A DNA stretch of 64,000 nt from SKLM01 sp964421785 (GTDB taxonomy: Bacteria > Chloroflexota > Anaerolineae > B4-G1). The position numbers and the translations under genes are program-made. The stretch covers positions 1-64,000 of the forward strand of contig CAYQZG010000004.1 in NCBI GenBank assembly GCA_964421785.1, read 5' to 3'. The notes beneath the pieces were generated by a model. The model searched no databases, was not told where the DNA came from, and saw nothing but the letters and a program-made list of their open reading frames with translations. Below, one piece after another: positions 39,420 through 47,215 of this stretch (positions are counted from its first letter, which is position 1; the number at the start of each line of letters is the position of its first letter).

Positions 39420-41228
39420 CTACCCAGGTGGTTTCTCCCGCTCTTCATAGAACTGGATCACATCACCGACATGGAAGTTGTCGAACCCAGCCAGCCCCAC
39501 ACCGCACTCATAGCCCTTCCGGACCTCTCGGACATCCTCCGCGAATCGCTTGAGCGAGGATACGGGACCGTCGTGCAATGTGCCGCCGTCTCGGATGACG
39601 CGAGCTCTTGCGTTTCGCCTCGCCTCTCCTTTGCGAATATAGCAACCTGCTACCGTACCGGTGTCGGGAATGCTGAAAGTATCTCGCACCACTGCCTCTC
39701 CGACGAGAACTTTGACGTAGGTCGGTTCGAGCAAGCCCTTGAGTGCCTGGTCAACCTCATCTATGAGCTTGTAGATAATGTCGTACGTTCGTATGTCAAC
39801 GCCCTCGGTCTCCGCCATACGTCGCGCCGCCGGGTCCGGTCTCACGTTGAAGCCAATGATGATTGCCTGTGAGGCGATAGCCAGGTTGACGTCAGACTTG
39901 CCGATACCGCCAGCTGCCGCGTGGAGGATGTTGACCTTCAATTCCTCGTCGCCCAATTGCTCCAAAGAGCTGACGATCGGGTCGATACAACCTTGGGCGT
40001 CCGTCTTGACGATGAGGTTGAGCTCCTTGGCCTTTCCAGCCTTGATGCGAGAAGCGAAGTCATCCAGAGTGAACGTTCTGATCGGTCCCGGTGCTTGAGC
40101 TTCGAGCTCATCCTCGCGCTCGGAAACGATGTCGCGCGCGATACAGGCCTCCGGCACGACTTCGAAGACCTCGCCTGCATCAGGTACATCCGATAGCCCG
40201 AGAATGAGAACCGGAGTCGAGGGCCCAGCCTCCGCGACCGGATTGCCGTATTCGTCGAACATCTGACGCACGCGGCCGCAGGTCAGGCCTGTCACGATGT
40301 CATCGCCTACGTGTAGCGTCCCGTTTTGCACCAAGACCGTGGCTGTCGCGCCTCGCGTTCGATCCAGGCGTCCCTCCAACACAGATCCCATAGCCAGTCG
40401 GTCGGGGTTGGCCTTGATCTGATCCGAGACCTCCGCCACAAGCAGGATGGCGTCCAGGAGGTCTCCCAAGCCGGTCCTCTCCTTGGCCGACACGGGGATG
40501 CAGAGTGTATCTCCTCCCCAATCGTCCGGTACGAGGTCTTGATCGGACAGCTCCTGCTTCGTCTTCTCTGGCTGGGCAGTGGCAAGATCCATCTTGTTCA
40601 GCGCTACGACGATGGGGACCCGGGCAGCTCGCGCATGGTTGATGGCTTCAATTGTCTGCGGCATCACGCCGTCATCGGCAGCCACGACCAATATAGCGAT
40701 ATCGGTGGTATGAGCTCCTCGTGCCCGCATCTCGGTGAAGGCCTCATGACCGGGCGTGTCGATGAAGGTGATGGTCTGTCCCTCGTGATCAACCTGGTAG
40801 GCGCCAATGTGCTGCGTGATCCCACCAGCCTCGCCGCCTGCCACATCGGCTTGCCGGATGGCATCCAGCAATGAGGTCTTGCCGTGATCGACATGCCCCA
40901 AGGTAGTGACCACAGGGGGACGGGGCTGGAGATCCTCCGGTTTCTCGCCAGCGTAGAAACGTTCCCATAGAGGGGTTGGCCCCTCCTCAACGACTTCCTC
41001 GGCGGCGGCTTCGGCCTCCTCGACGGGCTCAAAGCCCATCTCTTGGGCCACAATGGCCGCAGTCTCGTAATCGATCTCCTGGTTGATGTTTGCCATCACA
41101 CCAGCGCTCATCAATTCCTTGATCACGTCAATTGGGCTGACGTCAAGCAATTGAGCCAGCCGGCGCACCGTCAGGAAGTCTGGGATTTCAACGACGCCTT
41201 CTTCTCTCACCAACACTTCTTCGCTCAT
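39420..41228 (-). CDS. infB: Translation initiation factor IF-2
   Basis: A 602-residue initiator-tRNA recruiting GTPase. It has one short IF2_N domain (about 15-65), an acidic linker (about 68-85), then the G domain: GHVDHGKTSL (about 111), DTPGHEAF and NKMDLA. Domains II to IV follow (GSVLEGRLDRTRGATATVLV, RTFTLDDFASRIKAGKAKELNLIVKTDAQGC). The N-terminal region is much shorter than in Escherichia coli (about 890 residues). It is the third gene of the nusA operon, 75 bp after ylxR. Confidence 0.97.
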   Translation of the reverse strand: MSEEVLVREEGVVEIPDFLTVRRLAQLLDVSPIDVIKELMSAGVMANINQEIDYETAAIVAQEMGFEPVEEAEAAAEEVVEEGPTPLWERFYAGEKPEDLQPRPPVVTTLGHVDHGKTSLLDAIRQADVAGGEAGGITQHIGAYQVDHEGQTITFIDTPGHEAFTEMRARGAHTTDIAILVVAADDGVMPQTIEAINHARAARVPIVVALNKMDLATAQPEKTKQELSDQDLVPDDWGGDTLCIPVSAKERTGLGDLLDAILLVAEVSDQIKANPDRLAMGSVLEGRLDRTRGATATVLVQNGTLHVGDDIVTGLTCGRVRQMFDEYGNPVAEAGPSTPVLILGLSDVPDAGEVFEVVPEACIARDIVSEREDELEAQAPGPIRTFTLDDFASRIKAGKAKELNLIVKTDAQGCIDPIVSSLEQLGDEELKVNILHAAAGGIGKSDVNLAIASQAIIIGFNVRPDPAARRMAETEGVDIRTYDIIYKLIDEVDQALKGLLEPTYVKVLVGEAVVRDTFSIPDTGTVAGCYIRKGEARRNARARVIRDGGTLHDGPVSSLKRFAEDVREVRKGYECGVGLAGFDNFHVGDVIQFYEEREKPPG

Positions 41229-41303
41229 CTCTACCTACTCCCTTTACTCAAGGTGCCGTTCGTCAAAGCGTCGGCCTCTCATCAGAAACAGCTCTGGTAT
41301 CCC

Positions 41304-41597
41304 TCAGAGATCGGCCGCATACTCTCCAAGTCGGGCCTTCATTTCTTCCGTCAAGTTTGTGCGGAGCGCTCGGTTCAGCAGCCCCTCTGACAGGGCCGTC
41401 TCCCAGCAAGCGCGTGTCGGACAGAGATAGGCGCCGCGGCCATTTTGCTTACCTGTCTCATCCACAGCTACACTGCCCTCGGGGGTTCGCACGACGCGCA
41501 CCAGTTCCCGCTTGGGGCGCACGGTGCGACAGGCCACACACGTCCGCTGCGGGATATGCTTTCGCTTCCGAGATCGTGCCGCTTTGCCCTTCTTCAT
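41304..41597 (-). CDS. ylxR: YlxR/RnpM family RNA-binding protein
   Basis: A 97-residue DUF448 protein. The hallmark is IPQRTCVACRTVRPKRELVRVVR, then GRGAYLCPTRACWETA, with a basic N-terminus (MKKGKAARSRKRKH). In Bacillus subtilis the homologue RnpM binds RNase P RNA and modulates it. It sits between nusA and infB, the classical position. Confidence 0.92.
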   Translation of the reverse strand: MKKGKAARSRKRKHIPQRTCVACRTVRPKRELVRVVRTPEGSVAVDETGKQNGRGAYLCPTRACWETALSEGLLNRALRTNLTEEMKARLGEYAADL

Positions 41598-41693
41598 AGG
41601 GTTTTCGTAGATCAGTCAAGGTTGAAGAGCGCTTAGCTTCAGGGGACAACATTACCTGGCACAACGCGATTCCCCACCTTGTTCGTTGTCTCC

Positions 41694-43742
41694 CTAGAAA
41701 TCTACGAATGTCCTCCAATCCTCGCTGTCTTCCTCTCGCTTCCGTCGGCGACGAGGTATTAGCTCTCCTGTCTCTTCGTCGTAGACAAGCTGTACCCGGC
41801 GTCTCCGCTCGCGCTTGAGTCTCTCCTCACGGTCGATTGGTTCTCCATCTTCGAAGAAGTAATCTAGCTCCTCATCCTCATCTGCTTCTTCGAGGTCCTC
41901 TTCTTCAAGGGCTTCTTCTTCCGAGATCTCCTCCGCGTCAGGCTCTGGGGCCTCCTCTTCAACCTCTGCGCCGCGCCCCTTCATAGCTCTCTCAAGCATC
42001 TTCGCTCGACGCTCAGCCTCGTCCTCAGGAGATACCTCTTCCTCCTTCTCGGCTTCGACTTCCTCTATCTGTGCAGCTTCCTCAACAGCGGGGGCTTCAG
42101 ATTCCTCCACAACCTCTGGCACGGGCTCAGTCTCTATCTCTGTCTCTGCCTCAATGTCCTCTGCAGCGACGACCACTTCCTCAGCAGCAGCCTCCTCTTC
42201 GACAGGAACGGGTTCTTCCTCAAGCAGCGCTAGCTCTGTGATCTTCTCCTTGACCCTGTCCAGTGTCTTGGGACCAATGCCGTCCAGCGACAACAATCCT
42301 TCGTCGCCCTCGGCGATCAAACGCTCCATTATCTTACCTGCAGTAGCCAGGCTGACGTCCTCCAAGCGACCGATAGTGCGCGTGCTGAGTTCCATATCCT
42401 CGATAGAGGTCTGGTAAGCTCTTTCGGGTATGACCTCGCGCGCCTGCTCAAACGCTTTGAGGCGGGCCTCTTCTTCGGCTTCACGCCGCTCACGGTCGGC
42501 TTTGCGCCGCGAGACGTAATGCTTGCGAACAGACTCAATCACGCGCCGCATCTTGAGCAGCTCTTCACTCGAGTACGGCAAGTCCTCTTCCTCATGTCGC
42601 TGTAGTATATTGGCGACCGAGGGCAGCAACTCCGCCGCGTGTCCGAGATTGAGTAAGACCTCAGCGTCTTCGTTAACCCGCTGCAAGGCCCATGTCGCGG
42701 CTTCAGTAACTCCTTGGATGTCGATGCGGTGATCACTCAGCTTGGCCGCCAGGCGTGCATTCTGTCCCGCTCGGCCAATGGCCAAAGAAAGCTGGTCATC
42801 GGGAACGACGACGCTGGCGGATTTTCGCCCATCTGGATCCTCGTCCAATTGCACGCTTAATACCTTGGCCGGGCTTAGGGCCTTAGCGATAAACGTTGCG
42901 GTGTCCGGACTCCATTCTATGACGTCGATCTTCTCGCCACCGAGCTCATTGACGATGGACTTGATGCGCACTCCGCGCATGCCGACACAGGCGCCTACCG
43001 GGTCGACACCGGGCTGCCGGGCTGCCACTGCTACCTTTGACCGCGAGCCTGCCTCCCGGGCGATGGCCTTGATCTCGACCGTGCCGTTGAAAATCTCGGG
43101 AACCTCAAGCTCCAGCAGCCTGCGTAGCATCTTCTGATGGCTGCGTGAAAGCACAATCTTCGGTCCTCGATTCGTATTGCGAACCTCAAGCACGTACGCC
43201 CGTAAGCGCTGATGAATGTGATATCTCTCACCGGGCACCTGTTGACTGCGCGGCAGGATAGCCTCAGCACCACCCAGGTTCACGAGGACCACGTTCGACC
43301 GGACGCTCTGGACGGTGCCGTGAACGATCTCACCTTCCTGCTCGACGTAATGCTCGTACTGCGCGTCTCGCTCAGCCTCTCGGATGCGTTGTAGAATAAC
43401 CTGTTTGGCGGTCTGAGCCGCGATACGGCCAAAGTTATCAGGCGTATCTTCGACCGTGATCAGTTCTCCAAGCTCAGCACCTGAGTCGATCCTCCGTGCT
43501 TCTGGCAGTGTGATTTCCCAGCTGGGGTCGCTGACTTCTTTAACAACCTCTTTTTCAACGAAGATCCTCGCCTCTCCGCTGCTCGGATCGATCTTGGCCG
43601 AGACGTTCTCCACTGTATTGGCATCTATGTTGCGACGGTAAGCGGAGATCAATGCATTCTCCACAGCGTCGAGAACGACCGCCCTCGAAAGGCCACGGTC
43701 ACTACATATTTCGTTAAACGCCAATAAGAATTCCGACTTCAT
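41694..43742 (-). CDS. nusA: Transcription termination/antitermination factor NusA with long acidic tail
   Basis: A 682-residue RNA-polymerase-binding factor. The canonical part covers residues 1-345: N-terminal domain starting MKSEFLLAFNEICSDRG, an S1 domain (GEIVHGTVQSVRSNVVLVNL), then KH domains with VGACVGMRGVRIKSIVNELG and GRAGQNARLAAKLS. It is followed by HhH-type repeats (about 385-510; LDGIGPKTLDRVKEKI). The last about 170 residues are highly acidic and end in basic clusters (RRRRRVQLVYDEETGE, RRRRKREE), an unusual extension. ATG 43742 has AGGAG 7 bp upstream; the frame is open 114 nt further but without similarity. rimP, usually just upstream, is absent here. Confidence 0.94.
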   Translation of the reverse strand: MKSEFLLAFNEICSDRGLSRAVVLDAVENALISAYRRNIDANTVENVSAKIDPSSGEARIFVEKEVVKEVSDPSWEITLPEARRIDSGAELGELITVEDTPDNFGRIAAQTAKQVILQRIREAERDAQYEHYVEQEGEIVHGTVQSVRSNVVLVNLGGAEAILPRSQQVPGERYHIHQRLRAYVLEVRNTNRGPKIVLSRSHQKMLRRLLELEVPEIFNGTVEIKAIAREAGSRSKVAVAARQPGVDPVGACVGMRGVRIKSIVNELGGEKIDVIEWSPDTATFIAKALSPAKVLSVQLDEDPDGRKSASVVVPDDQLSLAIGRAGQNARLAAKLSDHRIDIQGVTEAATWALQRVNEDAEVLLNLGHAAELLPSVANILQRHEEEDLPYSSEELLKMRRVIESVRKHYVSRRKADRERREAEEEARLKAFEQAREVIPERAYQTSIEDMELSTRTIGRLEDVSLATAGKIMERLIAEGDEGLLSLDGIGPKTLDRVKEKITELALLEEEPVPVEEEAAAEEVVVAAEDIEAETEIETEPVPEVVEESEAPAVEEAAQIEEVEAEKEEEVSPEDEAERRAKMLERAMKGRGAEVEEEAPEPDAEEISEEEALEEEDLEEADEDEELDYFFEDGEPIDREERLKRERRRRVQLVYDEETGELIPRRRRKREEDSEDWRTFVDF

Positions 43743-43864
43743 ACTTTTCTCCTGCCACCCGAGCATCCCATCCTGGTTCCGGGCCAGGCTGAAACGGCTG
43801 CTTTTCTCACACCCAAACGTCGGGAGCTCCTTGCCCGACGGACAGATCAACACCACTCTGCTAC

Positions 43865-43889
43865 AAAAAAAAGTGGGGGTTGCCCACTT
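43865..43889 (-). terminator. Leader terminator (attenuator) before nusA
   Basis: On the minus strand AAGTGGG-CAACC-CCCACTT is followed by an uninterrupted run of eight T. No minus-strand gene lies upstream for it to terminate, and it is just inside the predicted nusA transcript. It is therefore probably an attenuator; NusA itself could act on it (inference). Short GTGGG...CCCAC hairpins before nusA-type operons are, from memory, seen in other bacteria too. Confidence 0.7.
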
Positions 43890-43914
43890 CTAACGCTTCG
43901 CCTATGCGAGATAG

Positions 43915-43943
43915 ATTATAACACGGCCCAGGGTAGCGCGCAA
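43915..43943 (-). promoter_or_regulatory. nusA operon promoter
   Basis: On the minus strand TTGCGC (43938-43943), a 17-bp spacer and consensus TATAAT (43915-43920). Transcription would start near 43908, only about 20 nt before the leader hairpin and 165 nt before nusA. Confidence 0.6.
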
Positions 43944-44117
43944 GTAGAGGACAGTCTCCGAACAGGACTTTATCATTCTTGCCAACCTTGCGAAGGTCCG
44001 GGTGTCAAACGGCATTGGGCGACCGCTACATATCGTGTTTCGATTGCATGAGGGATCTATTGTGAAGCCTTCGTAAGATTCCGCTCGAGAACGATAAGAC
44101 CCGGTTCTGGCACGCTT

Positions 44118-44146
44118 TTGACATTGTCCATTCTCTCAGCTATAGT
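44118..44146 (+). promoter_or_regulatory. queG promoter giving a near-leaderless mRNA
   Basis: TTGACA (44118-44123), exactly 17 bp, then TATAGT (44141-44146). The ATG at 44156 is only 9 nt after the -10 box, so the transcript should begin about 3 nt before the start codon. Confidence 0.7.
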
Positions 44147-44155
44147 TTGGGTGCG

Positions 44156-45181
44156 ATGAAGGATCTGACATATGAGGTTAAGAGAGAAGCTCGGCGATTG
44201 GGCTTCAATTTGGTGGGCATAGCTGAACCACGTCTCAGTGCTCACGCGACACGCTATCGTCACTGGTTAGCACGAGGCTACCATGCCACGATGGGCTATC
44301 TGTCACGCCCCGACGCGATCAGGAAGCGCACCGATCCTCATGTTGTCATGCCGGAAGTCCGTTCTATCGTGGTGGTAGGGATGAACTACTACCCCGGTGA
44401 CTTCCTGCCCACGTCAGGGTGCAAGGGGCGGGTATCTCGATATGCGTGGGGTGCGGATTACCACGACGTGATGATGAGGATGCTGCATCAACTCGCCGAC
44501 CGGATTGCAGCGCAGGCGGGTAGGCCAGTTGTTCATCGTGCCTACGTTGACTTCGGTCCCCTGATGGAGCGAGAGCTGGCCCAAAGAGCAGGCTTGGGCT
44601 GGTTCGGCAAGAACACCAATCTGATCCATCCCACGCTAGGCTCCTACGTCTTCCTGGGCGAGTTGCTCCTAGATCTAGCGTTGGAGCCTGACGCACCCTT
44701 CGCCGAGGATCGCTGTGGCAGCTGTACCGCCTGCGTTGACGCTTGTCCGACGGGCGCTCTGGTCGCGCCACGCGTCCTGGATGCCCGGCGGTGTATCTCC
44801 TACTTGACTATCGAGCATCGGGGCGCTATTCCTGAGACGTATCGTCCGCTTATGGGCGACTGGGTCTTTGGCTGCGATGTCTGTCAGGAAGTCTGCCCGT
44901 GGAATGAGCGCTTCGCGTCTCCGGCGGACACGTCGATTCTCGAGCCCATGCGTCCGACGCTTGACTTGATCGAGCTGCTGGATCTCGATGAGTGCGCTTT
45001 CCGTGCCCGCTTTCGGAACACGCCGCTGTGGCGGCCTCGACGTGCGGGTCTCCTGCGCAATGCAGCAGTGGTCCTGGGGAATCTCGGTGCGCCCGCTGCT
45101 ATTCCAGCGCTGGAGTGTGTGCGCTTCGAAGAGCCCTTGGTTGCGGAGCACGCTGAGTGGGCTCTAGAACGGATTAGGTGA
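44156..45181 (+). CDS. queG: Epoxyqueuosine reductase QueG
   Basis: A 341-residue cobalamin- and iron-sulfur-dependent enzyme that reduces epoxyqueuosine to queuosine in tRNA. The N-terminal cobalamin-binding region has YHATMGYLSRPDAIRKR and RAYVDFGPLMERELAQRAGLGWFGKN. Two 4Fe-4S motifs follow (CGSCTACVDACP and CDVCQEVCPWN). A short HEAT-like C-terminus (NAAVVLGNLGAPAAIPAL) binds tRNA in the family. ATG 44156 is preferred because a TTG 9 nt upstream lies at the transcription start. It is divergent from nusA. It works in the same pathway as the transporter at 30930. Confidence 0.95.
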   Translation: MKDLTYEVKREARRLGFNLVGIAEPRLSAHATRYRHWLARGYHATMGYLSRPDAIRKRTDPHVVMPEVRSIVVVGMNYYPGDFLPTSGCKGRVSRYAWGADYHDVMMRMLHQLADRIAAQAGRPVVHRAYVDFGPLMERELAQRAGLGWFGKNTNLIHPTLGSYVFLGELLLDLALEPDAPFAEDRCGSCTACVDACPTGALVAPRVLDARRCISYLTIEHRGAIPETYRPLMGDWVFGCDVCQEVCPWNERFASPADTSILEPMRPTLDLIELLDLDECAFRARFRNTPLWRPRRAGLLRNAAVVLGNLGAPAAIPALECVRFEEPLVAEHAEWALERIR

Positions 45182-45195
45182 AAGAACACGGGAAG

Positions 45196-45254
45196 TTGAC
45201 AATCAGCTCTTGCAGCCTATAATATGACCAGGGTCATTTTTGTTCTCTGGTCAT
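45196..45254 (+). promoter_or_regulatory. tetR promoter with palindromic operators
   Basis: TTGACA (45196-45201), a 16-bp spacer and TATAAT (45218-45223). Immediately after the -10 box lies the perfect palindrome ATGACC-AG-GGTCAT (45224-45237). ATGACCAG (45224-45231) is repeated inverted as CTGGTCAT (45247-45254), 5 bp before the ATG. This looks like a TetR autoregulatory operator. Confidence 0.7.
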
Positions 45255-45258
45255 AATT

Positions 45259-45921
45259 ATGGACATCGATAAGCAGCTTTCACGGCGCGAGCGGAAGAAG
45301 CGAGAGACACGTCATAGCCTGATGGAGGCGGCACTGCGGCTATTCAGTAAACGCGGCTATGACGCTACGACCGTCAAGGATATCACTGACGCGGCGGATG
45401 TCGCCAAAGGGACGTTTTTCAACTACTTCGATACAAAGGAGGCAATTCTTCCAGCTATCGCGGCAAGCCGATTGAAACAGCTAGAGGCAGCGCTGATGCC
45501 GGAACAAGGTGCTCCTGCCAGCCCGACTGCGCGCATCAAGTTGGCGCTGCGTCTTGTGGCTGAGGATCCGCTCTGTGAGAAGCAACTCGCTCACCAGCTC
45601 TTTGCGGCGATCATGCATCGCCGGGAGGTTGGCCCCGGTCACGCGCTGCGGGATCTACTTGTGGAGCAAGTGCGGCAGGCCCAGGCGGTCGGTGAGATTC
45701 GTCAGGAGCTAGATCCGCTCTATCTGGCCGGTGTGATCCGCTCGCTCTTCTTCCAGCGCCTGGCATTGTGGCACCAAGGTCACCGACCCGCTCCTCTGTC
45801 TGAACTGATTGATGGCTTGGTCGACTTGCTGTTGGAAGGAGCGGCAGGACCAGGTTGGAGACATCACGCTCCGATAGGGGCCGACCAGGCGGCTGTCCTA
45901 ACCTCCACCTGCGAATCCTGA
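45259..45921 (+). CDS. TetR family transcriptional regulator
   Basis: A 220-residue TetR/AcrR repressor. The N-terminal helix-turn-helix domain (about 12-60) reads RETRHSLMEAALRLFSKRGY, then ATTVKDITDAADVAKGTFFNYFDTKEAIL, a textbook TetR signature. The C-terminal ligand-binding part (about 75-200) is helical and unassigned. Palindromes overlap its own promoter, so autorepression is likely. No transporter or enzyme gene follows on the same strand, so other targets are unknown. Confidence 0.92.
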   Translation: MDIDKQLSRRERKKRETRHSLMEAALRLFSKRGYDATTVKDITDAADVAKGTFFNYFDTKEAILPAIAASRLKQLEAALMPEQGAPASPTARIKLALRLVAEDPLCEKQLAHQLFAAIMHRREVGPGHALRDLLVEQVRQAQAVGEIRQELDPLYLAGVIRSLFFQRLALWHQGHRPAPLSELIDGLVDLLLEGAAGPGWRHHAPIGADQAAVLTSTCES

Positions 45922-46049
45922 CTACTGCCCCCAACGCTCGTTGCACAGCTTCACCGGTCTACGTGACTCTCGCGGCCTGCCTGTCGCGAATCCGCCTGCT
46001 GTCCAGTCTCATCCCTTCGGATTGCTCGGTGAAGCTGAGACAGGGCCTT

Positions 46050-46649
46050 TTACTCTCGCTCGCGCTGATGATAACGCAGGCGCAAGACAACGTCCTGCGC
46101 GTAGTTGCCGAAGTGGCGTCCAAAGATATTCACGCCGCCTACGTTCTCGGCATCCTCCTTGACACCAATCCCCACAGAGATGGTAGCCTGATCCGCTAGA
46201 TGCAGGTCCTCCAGACAGACAGAGGAGACCCTCAATCCATCGACAAAGCCGCCCTCTTCGTTCACTTGCCACACCTTCAGCAGCCCGTACTGCGAGTTGC
46301 GGCTCTCCCACCAATCTGGTGTTATCTTACCGCGCTGCCCACCAAAATCGGCCGGGCTGGTCCATGTTCCGATTTCAACGTCGTTGATCCAGACCGTGAT
46401 GTCGGATGGCCAGTCATCATGGTGGAGCGGGGCCTCGGAGCAGAGCTCGAGGCTGAGCCGAACGCTGTCTAGAGTTACCTGTGGCGGCAGTCGGTTCGGG
46501 AACCGATATCTCACGAACCCTTGGTGGAACCAGATCAGCTGCGCCTGCACGTGGTCTGGTTCGTAGAACGACGCTGGATCGTCGAATAGGCCGATGATGC
46601 TGGTTTCAAGAGAGGCGAAGGCGGATGAGCCCTGGCTGGCGGTTGTTCC
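46050..46649 (-). pseudogene. 5'-truncated winged-helix (ArsR-type) regulator, ligand-binding part only
   Basis: An open minus-strand frame from 46649 (just after an in-frame TAG at 46650-46652) to 46050. It matches, from memory, the C-terminal ligand-binding region of a family of ArsR-like regulators (SIIGLFDDPASFY, WTSPADFGGQRGKITPDWW, GVKEDAENVGGVNIFGR). The N-terminal DNA-binding domain is missing. The first possible start is GTG 46550, inside the conserved region. The missing 5' end abuts the truncated 5' end of galT, pointing to one deletion that removed both. If translated, the product (about 166 residues) could not bind DNA. Confidence 0.72.
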
Positions 46650-47046
46650 CTATTGGGCGGTTTGGCCGTTTGAGACGCTGCTCCTGCCGCGACGTCACGT
46701 GCTGCGTCTTCCCGATCTAGACGACCTCGAGCGCGATGCACTGGCAGTTATCCTCAAGTGCTTGCTGATCAAGTACGACAATCTCTTCGGGACGTCGTTC
46801 CCCTATTCGATGGGTTGGCACGGCGCACCGTTTTCCCCCTCCGCCGGGCCTGACGATAACGCTGAGGATGTCGACCACTGGCAGTTGCACGCCCACGTCT
46901 ACCCGCCCCTCCTGCGCTCTGCCACCGTCAAGAAGTTCATGGTGGGGTACGAGATGTTGTCCGAAGCCCAACGGGATCTCACGGCCGAACGAGCGGCCGA
47001 GCGCCTGCGGACCCTTCCGGAGATGCACTACAAAGCAGCGGCGTGA
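46594..47046 (+). pseudogene. galT: 5'-truncated galT (galactose-1-phosphate uridylyltransferase)
   Basis: Only the C-terminal half of GalT remains (150 residues from ATG 46594; recognisable from about EPWLAVVPYWAVWPFETLLL onward). It includes GTSFPYSMGWHGAP, HWQLHAHVYPPLLRSATVKK and the terminal RLRTLPEMHYK. The N-terminal half with the catalytic HPH motif is absent, and no coding sequence for it exists upstream, where the opposite-strand regulator fragment begins. It is therefore almost certainly inactive. galK follows 170 bp downstream, so this was a galTK operon. Confidence 0.82.
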
Positions 47047-47215
47047 CCTGGACAGCAGAAGGCCTCGATATGCGGGACATGGCCCGTCAGCGTGGCCGGT
47101 CCGCAGTGAGTCGCCTCTCATCTAGTCTGGTCTAGGGCTCGGCGGATCTGCCGTCACGGAGCACCGTGGCACGATGGCCCACGATCAAACGTGCCCGAGG
47201 GAGGCATAGAGTATA

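Noticed and set aside
43865..43889. Terminator belonging to an unannotated gene upstream of nusA
   Set aside because: The interval between the nusA promoter and the hairpin is about 20 nt, and no minus-strand coding sequence lies upstream, so it can only act on the nusA leader.
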